A stretch of DNA of 64,000 bases from contig NC_080420.1 of the NCBI RefSeq assembly GCF_029873635.1, positions 123,264,719 to 123,328,718 of the forward strand, given 5' to 3'. The DNA comes from Malania oleifera (lineage: Eukaryota > Streptophyta > Magnoliopsida > Santalales > Ximeniaceae). The position numbers and the translations under genes were made by a program. Below, one piece after another: positions 25,801 to 37,800 of this stretch. The stretch's first letter is position 1. The number at the start of each line of letters is the position of its first letter. The notes beneath the pieces are model-generated. The model saw nothing but the letters and a program-made list of their open reading frames with translations. It did no database searches and had not been told where the DNA came from.

Positions 25801-28800
25801 CGAGAATCTGTTGCAGAGTTTGGGGGGGGGGGGGTGTGCTTTCTATGGCTTTATATCTGGATATATGTGTTCTTTTGTTTTGACAGTTCGGAATCTGGTT
25901 CTCATATTTTCTACTAATGCTCTCTCTATTGGAGGATTGAAATAAGTTGTTTGGCTAGCTTGTAGAGAGCTTGGTTTGTCTGGAATCAGTGTAGGATTTG
26001 TTGGCAAGTTCCTTTACAGGTTTTGGGAGAAGTGGAGATGCTTTGGCTTTATGGATGTGTGTGTTTTTTGCTGTTTTGTTGGTATTTGGTTGGAACAGAA
26101 TGCTCAAATCTTTTTACAGGGAAGAAGATGTTGTGTTTGATGCTTTGGGATACGTTTCCTTATTTGGCTTCACTTTGGGTTGTTGCAGCTGGTTGTTTTA
26201 AAGGGGTGTGCTTTTCGGATTTGCAGCAAGACTGGCTGGCTATGTTATTTTTTCTTATCTTTTTCTCATGGATTTTTTATGCTTCTTGTACATTATTTCC
26301 TCATAAAATATTTTATTTTTCCATAAAAAAGTGAACCAACCAAACAAATGCTTAGTCTTAGATTGGACTCCGCAAGTTTATGCATTTGTCTTTTCTGTTA
26401 TGATTGTTTTGTTGCTTTCAGTAATTGTTCTTTTTAATGCTTAACTTGCCATGGTTGGGATTGGACCTAGTTTGCATTCAAATTAGTTCATTTAGTTAGA
26501 AAAGTTTTGAAGTCACACCCATTACATTGGGAAAAATTATCTGCCTTCATTCTGTTTACACTTAAATGATGAGTTTGCTTAGTCATATCGGATTGCTGAA
26601 CAATGCCAGTGTGAAGGGATGGAGATGAGATGTCAACCAAATTATTTGCTTTATAGGGGAGTGGGTTATTTTTTTTGTGTTTTATACTGCAGAATGGGTT
26701 CCCATTTTGTTGGATTTATGATCAGTCGATTGCTTGGAGTCGTGCAAGCTTCATTCTGGATAAATTTATTTTTGGTTTGAGTGGTCTTTCAGTGGTTGTA
26801 CTAGAATCTGGAAATGGCAGCATGAGTTCAATACTTTTACAGATAAACTATATACTATGTGAAGACAAGAGGGATAGATGAAGGGTGGTGGGAAAGAAAT
26901 GGTATGTTCACCCAAATATTCTGGGTTTAAATCACGCCCTCGTATCTAATCAATATGCCAGAAAGTTTCGTTTTCATTCTGACTGCTATCTAAATCTAGA
27001 TGCGGGACATGCTTTTTTTTGGTAGACATATTTTGTCCAGGGAGAATGGTAAAGTTTTCTTCTTAGCTGATTGTAATTCCACTGTAACATGACTGAAAGA
27101 ACATTTTTTTTTTTTACTGCAGGGTGCCAAGCGCCCTCGAACAGGGATGTCGGAAACATTTGGTCAAGTGGGTACAGTCATAAATGCTCCCGCGCAAGAT
27201 ATGTACAAATCTGAGTTTGGCTCTGTTGAAGTTAACAATTCAGCCATTACTGGAGTTGCAAACGAGCCAATTGGATCTCATTGGGACTGGGATGACGACG
27301 ACAGGGGGGTAGGCATGGATATCCAGGCACTTCTCTCTGAGTTTGGAGATTTTGGTGACTTCTTTGAGAATGATGCTTTGCCATTTGGAGAGGTACATAC
27401 TTAATTCTCTACATAGGGCATCTTGATATCCCATACATTGTATATAAAATGATGGTTGCAGGCCCCCATTTCTTATGATATATTTACTGAAGGGGACCAA
27501 TAAGGTTGAAACTTTTATAACTAACATGTTAATGGAAGTTTCATTTGGAAGCAACGTTTTCCCTTGTGCCTGTGTGAATTGTCTATGCAGGTTGCCTTTG
27601 CAAGATTTCTTAGATTGTTGGGGATAAGGTAGCCTTTATTGCTTCGATTGGAACACAGAAGTTGCTGTTTTTATTATAACAATTTATTTTATTGTGATCT
27701 ATATGGACTCTGCTGCTCATGAGTCATGACAGCGAATGTAGTGTTTTTAATCTTAATATGTTATTCTTCTGGGAAAAACATGTATACTTGATGGTTGGGA
27801 TCAACATTGTGCATTTTTTGATTTTCTATCCCATCAATGGCCCTTAAATTATATATGAGTGTGTGTATCTATATCTAGTGATATTTTCTATTTTTTTTTT
27901 ATAAAAAGTAAATTGCGGTGATCTTCAAGGTATGATACAAGTCAAGTTTTGCAATTTTTATCTTGAGCATCATTTTCATTGTTGTTCTCTTTTGAGAGTT
28001 GTAGTGTGAGTAGGCCCTATCTCGTCTGCTTCATTTTATTTATTTAACTATTTTCTTAGTTATTCATTTTCCTGCATGACAGTATTATGCTAGATTCATG
28101 TCAAAACTTATCATGGCCCTTTTTCTGATGAAGCCTCCAGGAACTGCAGAGTCACAGGCTCTTATGTATTCTGCTCCAGATTGTGGAGATGTTGGTAGCA
28201 GCCCCTGTGCTGCTGTTATGGATATTTCAGATCAGATGTTTTTGCCTATGACTTTCCCATCCTTTGAGAGTCCTCTTCCGGTGGCTGCAGAGGAGAGTGT
28301 TAGCAAAAATCAAGAATGCACAAATAACATTATATCGGCAGGCCCAGCATACTGTACTCCAGCGTCCTCCACAGGTGAGTTTGACCATTTAATCAAAGCT
28401 GAAGCACTGATGACATTTGCTCCTGAATATGGAGCTGTTGAAACCCCTACAAGTGAGTTATCCTCATCAATTTTCAGAAGCCCGTATCTGCCAAAATCTC
28501 GAAAAGTTGAGAGTCCAGGTTCTAGCTCAAACAATTACACATATGGTGCAACACCACCTTCTTCTCCTTGCTTTGATGGATCAGATGGGAAGCCTGACAT
28601 GCCTGTAAATTCAAAAGCATGTTCTGGAAGCCATGATTCAAGTGGTAATCCTCAGATGAAGAAATATTATACATTAGTGGACTCTGGGAAGGAGCAGAAT
28701 AAAAAGTTCAATGCATGCAAGAATGGTGTTGCTTCAGGCAAGGTGGTGACCCAATCTCCATTCTCTGGTTTCAATTCTGTTAATGCTGTCAAATCTACTT

Positions 28801-31800
28801 ACAGGAAAACAACTGAAGGCACATATGGTGCAGAGCATTTCCTTTTATCTATGAAGACTCTGCTTGCAACTGAAGTTGAATGCATATTGTTCCAAGCTTC
28901 TATGTGTAGGATACGGCACACACTGTTGTCTTCCAATAGCCCTATGCCCATGGGTTTTAATAGGATGGCTGGAAACACTGTTTTCAATCAGCTATCTGGA
29001 GACCCAAGCACCATGGCAGACAGCATATCAAACAAGTATGAGGTAAAGAAAAGAGAATCAATACCCATTAGAATAGCTGGTGATATTGATGGTGGAATGC
29101 AAGATGGGCCCCTTCATGCCCCTGTTGGTGTTTGGCGCTCTGTTGGAGGGCCTAAAAGTGTGAAACCTGCTAATTCACCTAGTGTTGAAATTTGCCCCTC
29201 TTTGACACATACTTCATTTAATGAGGAAAGTATGCTTTCATATGGGCAAAGGCAACCGCTTCAAGAACTTCTGGATGGGCTGGCATTACTTGTCCAACAG
29301 GCTACTTCCTTTGTTGATGTGTCACTGGATGCTGATTATGGTGATGGGTTTTATGGTTGGCTTGCATTACAAGAGCAGTGGAGGCGTGGACTTTGTTGTG
29401 GGCCTTCCATGGTCCATGCTGGTTGTGGGGGAACTTTAGCTTCTAGTCATTCTTTGGACATTGCTGGCATGGAGTTAGCAGATCCACTATCAGCTGATGT
29501 AAATTCCTTTCTACTTGTTGAAATTCTTTTTATTATGATATTTATGCTTTTTTTTTAGTTCCTTTCAGGCATAGCCAAATAAAAATTTAACAGATTTCAT
29601 TTAGAATAGTTGATTAATTAGCTTGCAAGGCTTAAAGTTGCCACAGAACATTGGATTTTGTGTTTGATATACTCATTACAAGGGAAGAGAATGAGTAATT
29701 AATAGATCTATGTAAGAGAATTAGGCTGTGGAACTTGAAGGGAGATATCTCAAAAATTTTGAAGATAGAATAATATAAGGCAATTAGATGGTAGAAGATA
29801 AAAAGACCACGCATACAATGTAATAAATAGCAACTTACGCTAGGAGTATAACAAAAGTGGTTCTAGGTTAATCCAAAAGATGGTTGTGGCAAAGAGAGTT
29901 ATGGTGGGATGAGGACATTCAAAGAGAAATCAAAATGAAGAGGAAATATTCTGAGGCATGACAGCAATTTAAAAATTGTAAAAGATAATTGGGCAAGAAA
30001 AGATGCAAAAAGGTTGCTAGAAAAGCTAAATTGAGAGCATATAGTACACTTTAAAGCATACTAGGGGCTAAGAATGGAGAAGAAGATATATATGTGTGTG
30101 TGTGTGTGTATTTTTAAGTGTTAAAGAAGGATAAATATGGAGAATGCTAATGCTTGGTAAAAAAAATTAGAAAACAAAGGTGATGAATATTGCATTAATC
30201 TATTTGATGAATGCCAAATAATACAACAACAACAAAACCAAGACTTAGTCCCACTAGGTGGGGTCGGCTATATGAATCCTTTTCCGTCAATTTATGCAAT
30301 CATGGACCATTTCTTTTGATAGATTTAAGGATATTAAATTCTTACTCAATATCTCCTCCCAAGTTATTCTAGGTCTAGCCCTACCCCTCTACTGCCTCCC
30401 ATAGTAACTGAGTCACTCTTCCTCACAGGTGCACTATGTGGCCTACGTTGCAAGTGTCCATACCATCTGAGTTGTCCCTCCCTTATCTTATCTTTTATAG
30501 TAGCTACACCTAACTTACAACGAATATGTTCATTCCTTAATTTATCTTTCAATGTTATACCACTCATCCATCTCAGCATTCTCATCTTGGCAACTTTTAT
30601 TTTTTGGATATTATGTTTCTTCGTTGCCCAACATTCTGATCCATATAGCATAGCTGGTCTTATAGCTGTCCTATAAAACTTCCCTTTTAATTTTTAGGGT
30701 ATTCTACGGTCACAAAGCACACTTGAAGCCCTTCTCCATTTTACCTAACCTGCTTTGAATCTATGCATTACATCATCTTCGATTTCTCCTTTAGCTTGCA
30801 TAATAGATCCAAGGTATCGAAATCTACAAGTGTTATTAATTTCTTCATTTTTCAAGTTTAACTTTGTCTCAAATATTCCGCCTATCATTACTAAAATTAC
30901 ATTTCATATATTCTGTCTCATTTCTACTTATCCTAAAGCCTCTAGATTCCAAAGCTTCTCTCCATAATTCTAACTTAGCCTCTACTCCGTCCCTAGTTTC
31001 GTCAATTAATACAATATCATCTGCAAACAACATACACCATGGAACCTCCTTTTGAATGCCAAATAATACGCTACCTAAAAATCTATGCATACACACATAC
31101 ACGCACATATATATATTATATGTAGTTAGGCGGCTTAAATCTATAATTAACCATGGGGAAAAAGCTAAAATTTTGAGATACATCTAAACAAAAATATCAG
31201 AGCAGAAAAATTTAACTTTGTATTAGAAAAGATGAAAGTTGGAAATTTTGTAGGACTGGATGGCATCCCCCTAGTTAAATTTGGACATATTTAAGAAATA
31301 ATGCGGAATAAGGTTGACTCGTTTATTTAACAAAATTATGAGGACTAAGAAAATAAAATGAATGAGGGAAGTATTTAGAATTGTGATAACTATGGTGGAA
31401 TTAAACTTACAAGTCATAAAATAACTGAGAAAAAACACTAATTGGACAAAGATTAAGATAGGAAATGAGGGTATTAGAAAATCAATTTATGGAGATCCAT
31501 TATAGAGGTCTTATATATATATATTATGAAGATAAAATGAAAATAATATTGGGAAAAGAAGAGGTATTTGGACATGGTTTTTATCAGTGTTTTAGAAGGC
31601 TCAATCGAGGCCCGAAGGCAAGGCATGCCTAAAATGCCTCGAGGATCAATTTGAAATAGCAAATTCCAAAAAGGCTAAAACATTACATCCCGAGGCTTAC
31701 ACATTTTCACAAAAAGCACTCCTTTTGTGCATTTTTAGTTGAGTCTTACGCATTTTGGGTGTGTGATTCTCAAGTTAGAATCGGTTAGAAAATTTTAAAT

Positions 31801-34800
31801 GCATGTTTGTATAAAAGGAATGTCATAATATGAGTTTATTTCAAAAACTCTTGAACCTCAACCTTTTTGAAATAACTGAGAGTTGTATCTTGCATCATGA
31901 AAATATTTTGAACTTTGTAATGGTATAGCTATCTCTTGTCATGATTTATATCCTGTATTCAAGTTAGCAATTTTTGAATGGCCAACCAGTATTTGCAAAC
32001 TACATCTTGTTTTTTTTTTTTACATTATATTTGTGATTTTATTAAATTTTACTTTATTTTAAATATATATAATTTATTTAACGTATTTTTATCTTAAAAA
32101 CAAATTTTCGAAAGGCTTATGCCCCAATGCCTTAAGGCTTACACCTTGCCTCCTAAAATTTAAAACGCTTTGCCTTGTGCCTTTGCCTTTTAAAACATTG
32201 GTTTTTATTGACTTGAGAAGGATTACGATAAAGTGCCTAGGAAAGTTGTGTGATGTGTTCTAGATGAGAAAAGAGTATATAGTAGAGGTCATTTAAAATT
32301 TTGTATGGCGTGATGACTAGGACTGCGGGAGGGGAAACTAAGGAGTTTCCAGTTACATCAGTTTTACATTGAGAATTGCTTTAATTACTCCAATTTTTAC
32401 TTGAGTTATTTAGTAGATAATCAAGATGAGGTTCTGTGGTGTGTACCATTTGTTGATGATTTTGTTTTGATAGATTAAGGGAAAAGTCCAAGTCAGAACT
32501 ATGAAGAACCATGAGCTTTCAAGAAACATAGGAGTAAGAATGAATACATGAAATGAAATTTCAGAAAAATTTTAGGGGAGTTAATAAAATCATAAAGTAA
32601 ACTTGATGGTCAAGAAATTATTGGAAGTAGTAGATTCCATTAACTTAGATTGATGATAAGTAGGAGAAGAAATTAAAGGAGATCTGCTCTTCAATTTATA
32701 CAGAGAGTAAGTTTTTATGATCTGGTCTTGGTGATTGTTGGAGGATCCTTAATTGGAATGTGGATAGGAGGCCAAAGAGGGGGTTTGGGTTTTTGGAATT
32801 GGTGTTTGGTGTTTAAGAAATTTTCTTTGGTGGTGGAATGGTTATGGATTTCTCCGTTAGAAACAAACACCATTTGGCACAAGATTAATAGTTGCAAATA
32901 TGGTCTTCATTATAATGATTGCCATGTGAAGGTGGTAATTTTTATACTCATTCGAGTCTCAGGTAATTTATCGTCTGGGATCTCTTCTATTTCCAACCCC
33001 CTCCCCCAATATTGGAGTTAGGGTGGTATGGTAATTCTAATAGTTTTTGGGAAGATATCTGGCTTGTGCATGTTCCTTTGTCTGATTCATTTCCTTGTTT
33101 CTTTAGCCTGCCTTATATCCATAATGCCCAAATTTATTTGCTTAATCTAGGGAGGAGAATTCTCTCTTTTGAGATTTCAATTTCTTTCAAATTCTCAATG
33201 TAAAAGAAGTGGATGAACTCGTTAGTTTGGTGGTGGTTCTTGATTCTTTTGTTCCTCATCCTAGGAGTGATGTTCAAACTTGGCATGTGGTCTTACTCTG
33301 GCACCTTTTCTTCCAAATATTTTCTGTTGCAATCCTCTGCTCCCCCTCTTCCTTTGGAAAAGGCTATTTCAAAGGCAAAAGTTCCTTCTAAAATTACAGC
33401 ATTCACCTGGACTTTGATTCTGAACAGAAATACTGATGGCTTGTTGTAGGTGAGGAAACCTATTAAAGCAATCAGTCTGGATACCTGTGTTATGTGCTTA
33501 GCTTCCAGTCAGAAAAATGATCGACTGTTTCTTCAATGTCACATGGCTATTCTGTTTACTGTTTAGATCTTTTCACTGTTCTTATCAAGATGTAGATTTG
33601 CCTTAATGGTGTAGGTGAATTTTCAAGGATGAAGTTTTGAGTCTTTGCAAGAATAAGAGAAGGGAAAGTGCTGTGGCAATGTGCTTGGTTTTTTGTTCTT
33701 TGGGTGCTGCGGGGGAAAGAGATGCTTTAATTTTTGAAAATCCTGTTATTTCTTCTCAATATCTTTGGGATAGAGTTGTTTTTCTTGCTACTCTTTTGGC
33801 TTTAGCTGTGCTGATGTACTGATATGTTTCTTCAACTGATATGCAAAGCATTGGAAGATAACTCTTTTTTAATTATTTCTTATTCCTGAGAGGATAACTT
33901 AGTTCTTTACTTTTTTCTTTGACTTTATTAAATTTATTTTTCAATATATGGACATGTTAGTACTGGCTTATGTGTAAGGGAATGAAGATTGAGATGGTTG
34001 GGCCCTTGTAATGTAGACTGAGTAGCGAACTGGTAAGAGATTGCCTTTAAATGATGTTAGAGGCTCTTAGAGAGATGATTAGACTTAATAACACATATGG
34101 AGACGGTAAAAGGATTTGATAGCTCCAACTTTAAGAGGATGTTCCATTGGTTTAGCAGGCAGTAAAAGGATTTGATAGCACTACAACTTTAAAAGGATGT
34201 TCCATAAATCAAGCTGACCTGTGAAAAAGATTCCCTATAGCGGGCATCACTCAGTGGAACTCGAGGCCGTGCTGCTGCAGCTGTTGTGTCATTGGGGAAA
34301 ATATGTATATATATATATATATATATTTTGTGGAATAATGGTTATAACATATTCTTGCACTAAGATCTCATTCTTGCTCATCTAGATACACTAGTGTGAA
34401 ATAGCGTAGATAGGGACTTTTTGCAGCATCACTCTAGGCATTGAAGAATGGATCCCTTGCTATAATGATTGATGCTTATATCAGTTGCGTTCAATAACAT
34501 AGAACATTAAATCTGGTGCAGCCAAAGTCAAGTGAAAACACAGAAACATATTCTTGACATGACCAATGAGTGTTACTCCTCAATAAAGAGTGTCATTTTA
34601 GTGTTGATGGCTTTACCATTTCGATATGCTAGACAGAAGAATAAAATTGAATTACTGCTCACGTTGGTGCAGAGCTCATTTTGTTCTACAATAGTGGATT
34701 GGTTTGCTTATGCAATATATTGTAATTGCTTAGTTTGAGGTAGAACAGGTAAAAAGCATAACTGCAGGATATTTTTAGATATTCCAAATGTTTTTGTTCC

Positions 34801-37800
34801 CATGAACATCACAACATTGTCTCATTTTATGTAGTACTCATGTCAACATTGTCTTATCTTATGATACGAAATTTTTTTTACTGTTTACCATGACAAATTT
34901 ATTGTGATTATTTTTCCTCGCTTCTATTTGACTTGCACTTTTCTAGTATATGCTTTAATAAACTGTATGTTTTCAGGATATACTAACCATATTGTCTATG
35001 CATACTGAAAAGGCTGGAGATACTTTTTTTTATAATGAAACAGCTCACTTATGTTGCTAGTTAAAATTTCTTTCTTTGACTAATATTAAAAAAAAAAATT
35101 CTTTCTTTGACTTTCTCTTCTGGGTTTATATAAATTTGTTTTGGTATTTTTATCTTTTTAGTTATTAGGTTCATTTGCATAAAAGGATTCATGTAGCTGA
35201 CCCCGCCTAGACTTAATGCTTGGCTTCTTGTTGTCGTTGTTGCTGTCGGTTGTTTAGTTATTAGGTCTGCGCTGCTATTTTCTTTTTTATTTTCTGTAGC
35301 TTGAGATAAAGGAAAGATGAAGGTACTTTACCTTGTCAGGAATTAGAAGGTGGGAACTCTCTTTTAAGACAAGCAGATGTTTAGCTCATGAGAAATGTGA
35401 CTGTGGCTTGTGTGCTTGTTATTTGTGCTAATTTTGTTTCAATTTTTTTCTTTTACTTAGATGAAATTTTGTGAAAATAATTAACTGGTTTAGGGTACAA
35501 CTCTCTCTCTCTCTCTCTCTTGTGGCACGCAACCTACTGGTTGGCCCTACAGCTAATGCTGTGTGCTAATGCTAGTGCACTCTGCTCCTCCCCCCATTTC
35601 TGTTTTACCCTTCTGTTTTGGGGAAAGAAGGGTGATGGGGGTGGCGGTAAGTTCATGTCAGTTGTAGTTTCTTATTTATACACTAGTCAAATGTTAATAT
35701 TTTTTAGGATATGATGGGAAGCTATAAGGATTATTAAATTTTTTAAATTGAAATTACTCTGTTAAATTACTTATATACCCATGATTTTTTAATTTTTAAT
35801 CAAAGATAGCTTGAGGGCTTTTTACGAAGAATGAGGGAAAAATATGCAGGTTGAAAACTGCCCCCTCTATCCTTAACTCATGGTCCCTTATCCTGCAATT
35901 ATTTTTTTGGATGTTTATTTTATAATACTTATGCAAAGAATGTCTTGCCTCAGGTTCATGCATCATGTGTGATTAGCTTGCTGCAGTCTGACATTAAAAC
36001 AGCATTAAAATCTGCTTTCAGCAATTTGGATGGTCCATTGTCTGTTAATGATTGGTGCAAAGGCCGCAGTCAATCTGGTGATGTAGCGACCACATGTGAA
36101 GGATTTTCTGCTGATTCCACTGTTAGCGAGTGTCGGGATTCTTCAAGTACTGTGACCTTATCTGTTGGTGATCCAATCAGCCCATCTCAGTCTTCTAGTG
36201 GTGGGTCATCTTGCCTTAAAGGTATGGGTAAGCATTTCTGTACTTTGTTGAGATTCTGAGATTACAGATGCTGTACTAACAGCTGGGCTGTTGGCAGTGT
36301 CCAGTACTGCAGATGGAGTTAGAGCTGACGACTCATGCCAAAGGAGATTTAATCAAGACAGTTGTAATCCAGAGTTGGAGCAGCAAGTGGGCTCCCGTCT
36401 CCGACCAACACTGCTTGTTCTTCCATTACCAGCTATTCTTGTTGGGTATGAATTTGTTTATACTGGATATCAATTTCAATTTTTTTTTTTTTCAAAAAAA
36501 AGTCATATTATCAAGTGGCACTTGATTACTGTTTAAGCAAGGATATTGTCAATTGTTGACTAATATGTAGTGTTCCTCTAATAGATAAATTGAAGTAATG
36601 TTGATTTCAACTTAAGGTACAATAATGTATAAATTTATGAAAGCTTTGGTAAGATATGAAAATTAGTGATTAGGATTTAGGAACAATTATAGAGCATGGG
36701 CGGTTTGGGATGACATCTACATGGCAATATGCAAAGATATATGTATTTATGCAGATAATGGAGCAATATTAAGTATATACCCCTCCCACCAAAACAATAC
36801 AAAGCACATGTATACACACACTTCTTTCTCATCCGCTTGCTTTCATAGAAATTCTAAATGTATGGTTTCTCCTGTGAAATAGAGAAGTTTAGTTTATATG
36901 AGTTCCAGATAGACTGTTGTAGGGTTCTCTTTTATTTAGAATTATCTTACAATACAATAAAAGAAAAATTGTCATAATATTTTAAATCTGTATATAAAAT
37001 GAATCATCAGTATATTGAAGTGTTAGGCCAGTCAAGAAAGTGTCCTAAATTTGAACTATATTGTAAAACTATACCCAAAGACATGTTGGATACACTCTTT
37101 ACTGAGACTTATTAGATGATATTTGATGCTTACTTGGACATGCATCACCTGTACTGGAAGCTTTTGGCAGATACAGGGCCCTCCTTTTGCTATTATATAG
37201 CTTTACTCATTGTTAAGCACAAATAATGGTTCATGTTATAGGTACCAGGATGATTGGCTTAAGGTGTCAGCAAGCTCTCTGCAACTATGGGAAAAGGCTC
37301 CTCTAGAACCCTATGCTCTTCAAAAACCTGTAAGAATCTTTGAACAGTTTGTAACTAATGCTCGGACATCTCTAGTTTGTGTGATTGAGGGCGAGCCTTG
37401 ACACAATGTAATGGCATTACTCTCAGACCTAAAGGTCACAGGTTCAATTGACACCAACAGCCTCCCCTAATATGGAGGCTAAGTACATTATGCCCACCCT
37501 AGACTACCCCGAGATAGCCTGGGAGCCTTACACAGTGGCTGTTGCAGTTGCATTTGTTTGTGTAATAGCTGCAAAAGAAATTTTAGAAGATAAATTATGG
37601 CTTCTGCTTGCCAATAAATTTACAATGTTTTACCTTTCTTATTTTTTATTAACTGTTGCAGATGACTTATCATGTTATATGTCCAGACATTGATCCTCTT
37701 ACCTCTGCTGCTGCTGATTTTTTTCAACAACTAGGAACTGGTGAGTGAGATGAATCAGTAAAATTTATGCACAATATTTGAATGCACAGGTTGTTGCCCG

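Larger units (their letters stand above)
29620..32700 (+). pseudogene. Older, divergent RTE LINE, interrupted by two later insertions
   Basis: 29637-30208 aligns with 16570-17050 of the RTE copy (for example AAAGAGAGTT.TGGTGGGAT and AGATGCAAAAAGG), 31190-31576 with 17310-17710, and 32209-32690 with 17730-18240 (TTGACTTGAGAAGGATTACGA). Identity is much lower than between the other RTE copies and stops abound. The inserts at 30225-31053 and 31585-32200 split it. Confidence 0.75.

Noticed and set aside
28098..28133. Upstream extension of the large MED13 exon to an ATG
   Set aside because: It is intron sequence in frame by chance; the acceptor GATGAAG|CCTCC and phase 0 from the previous exon give the proper join.
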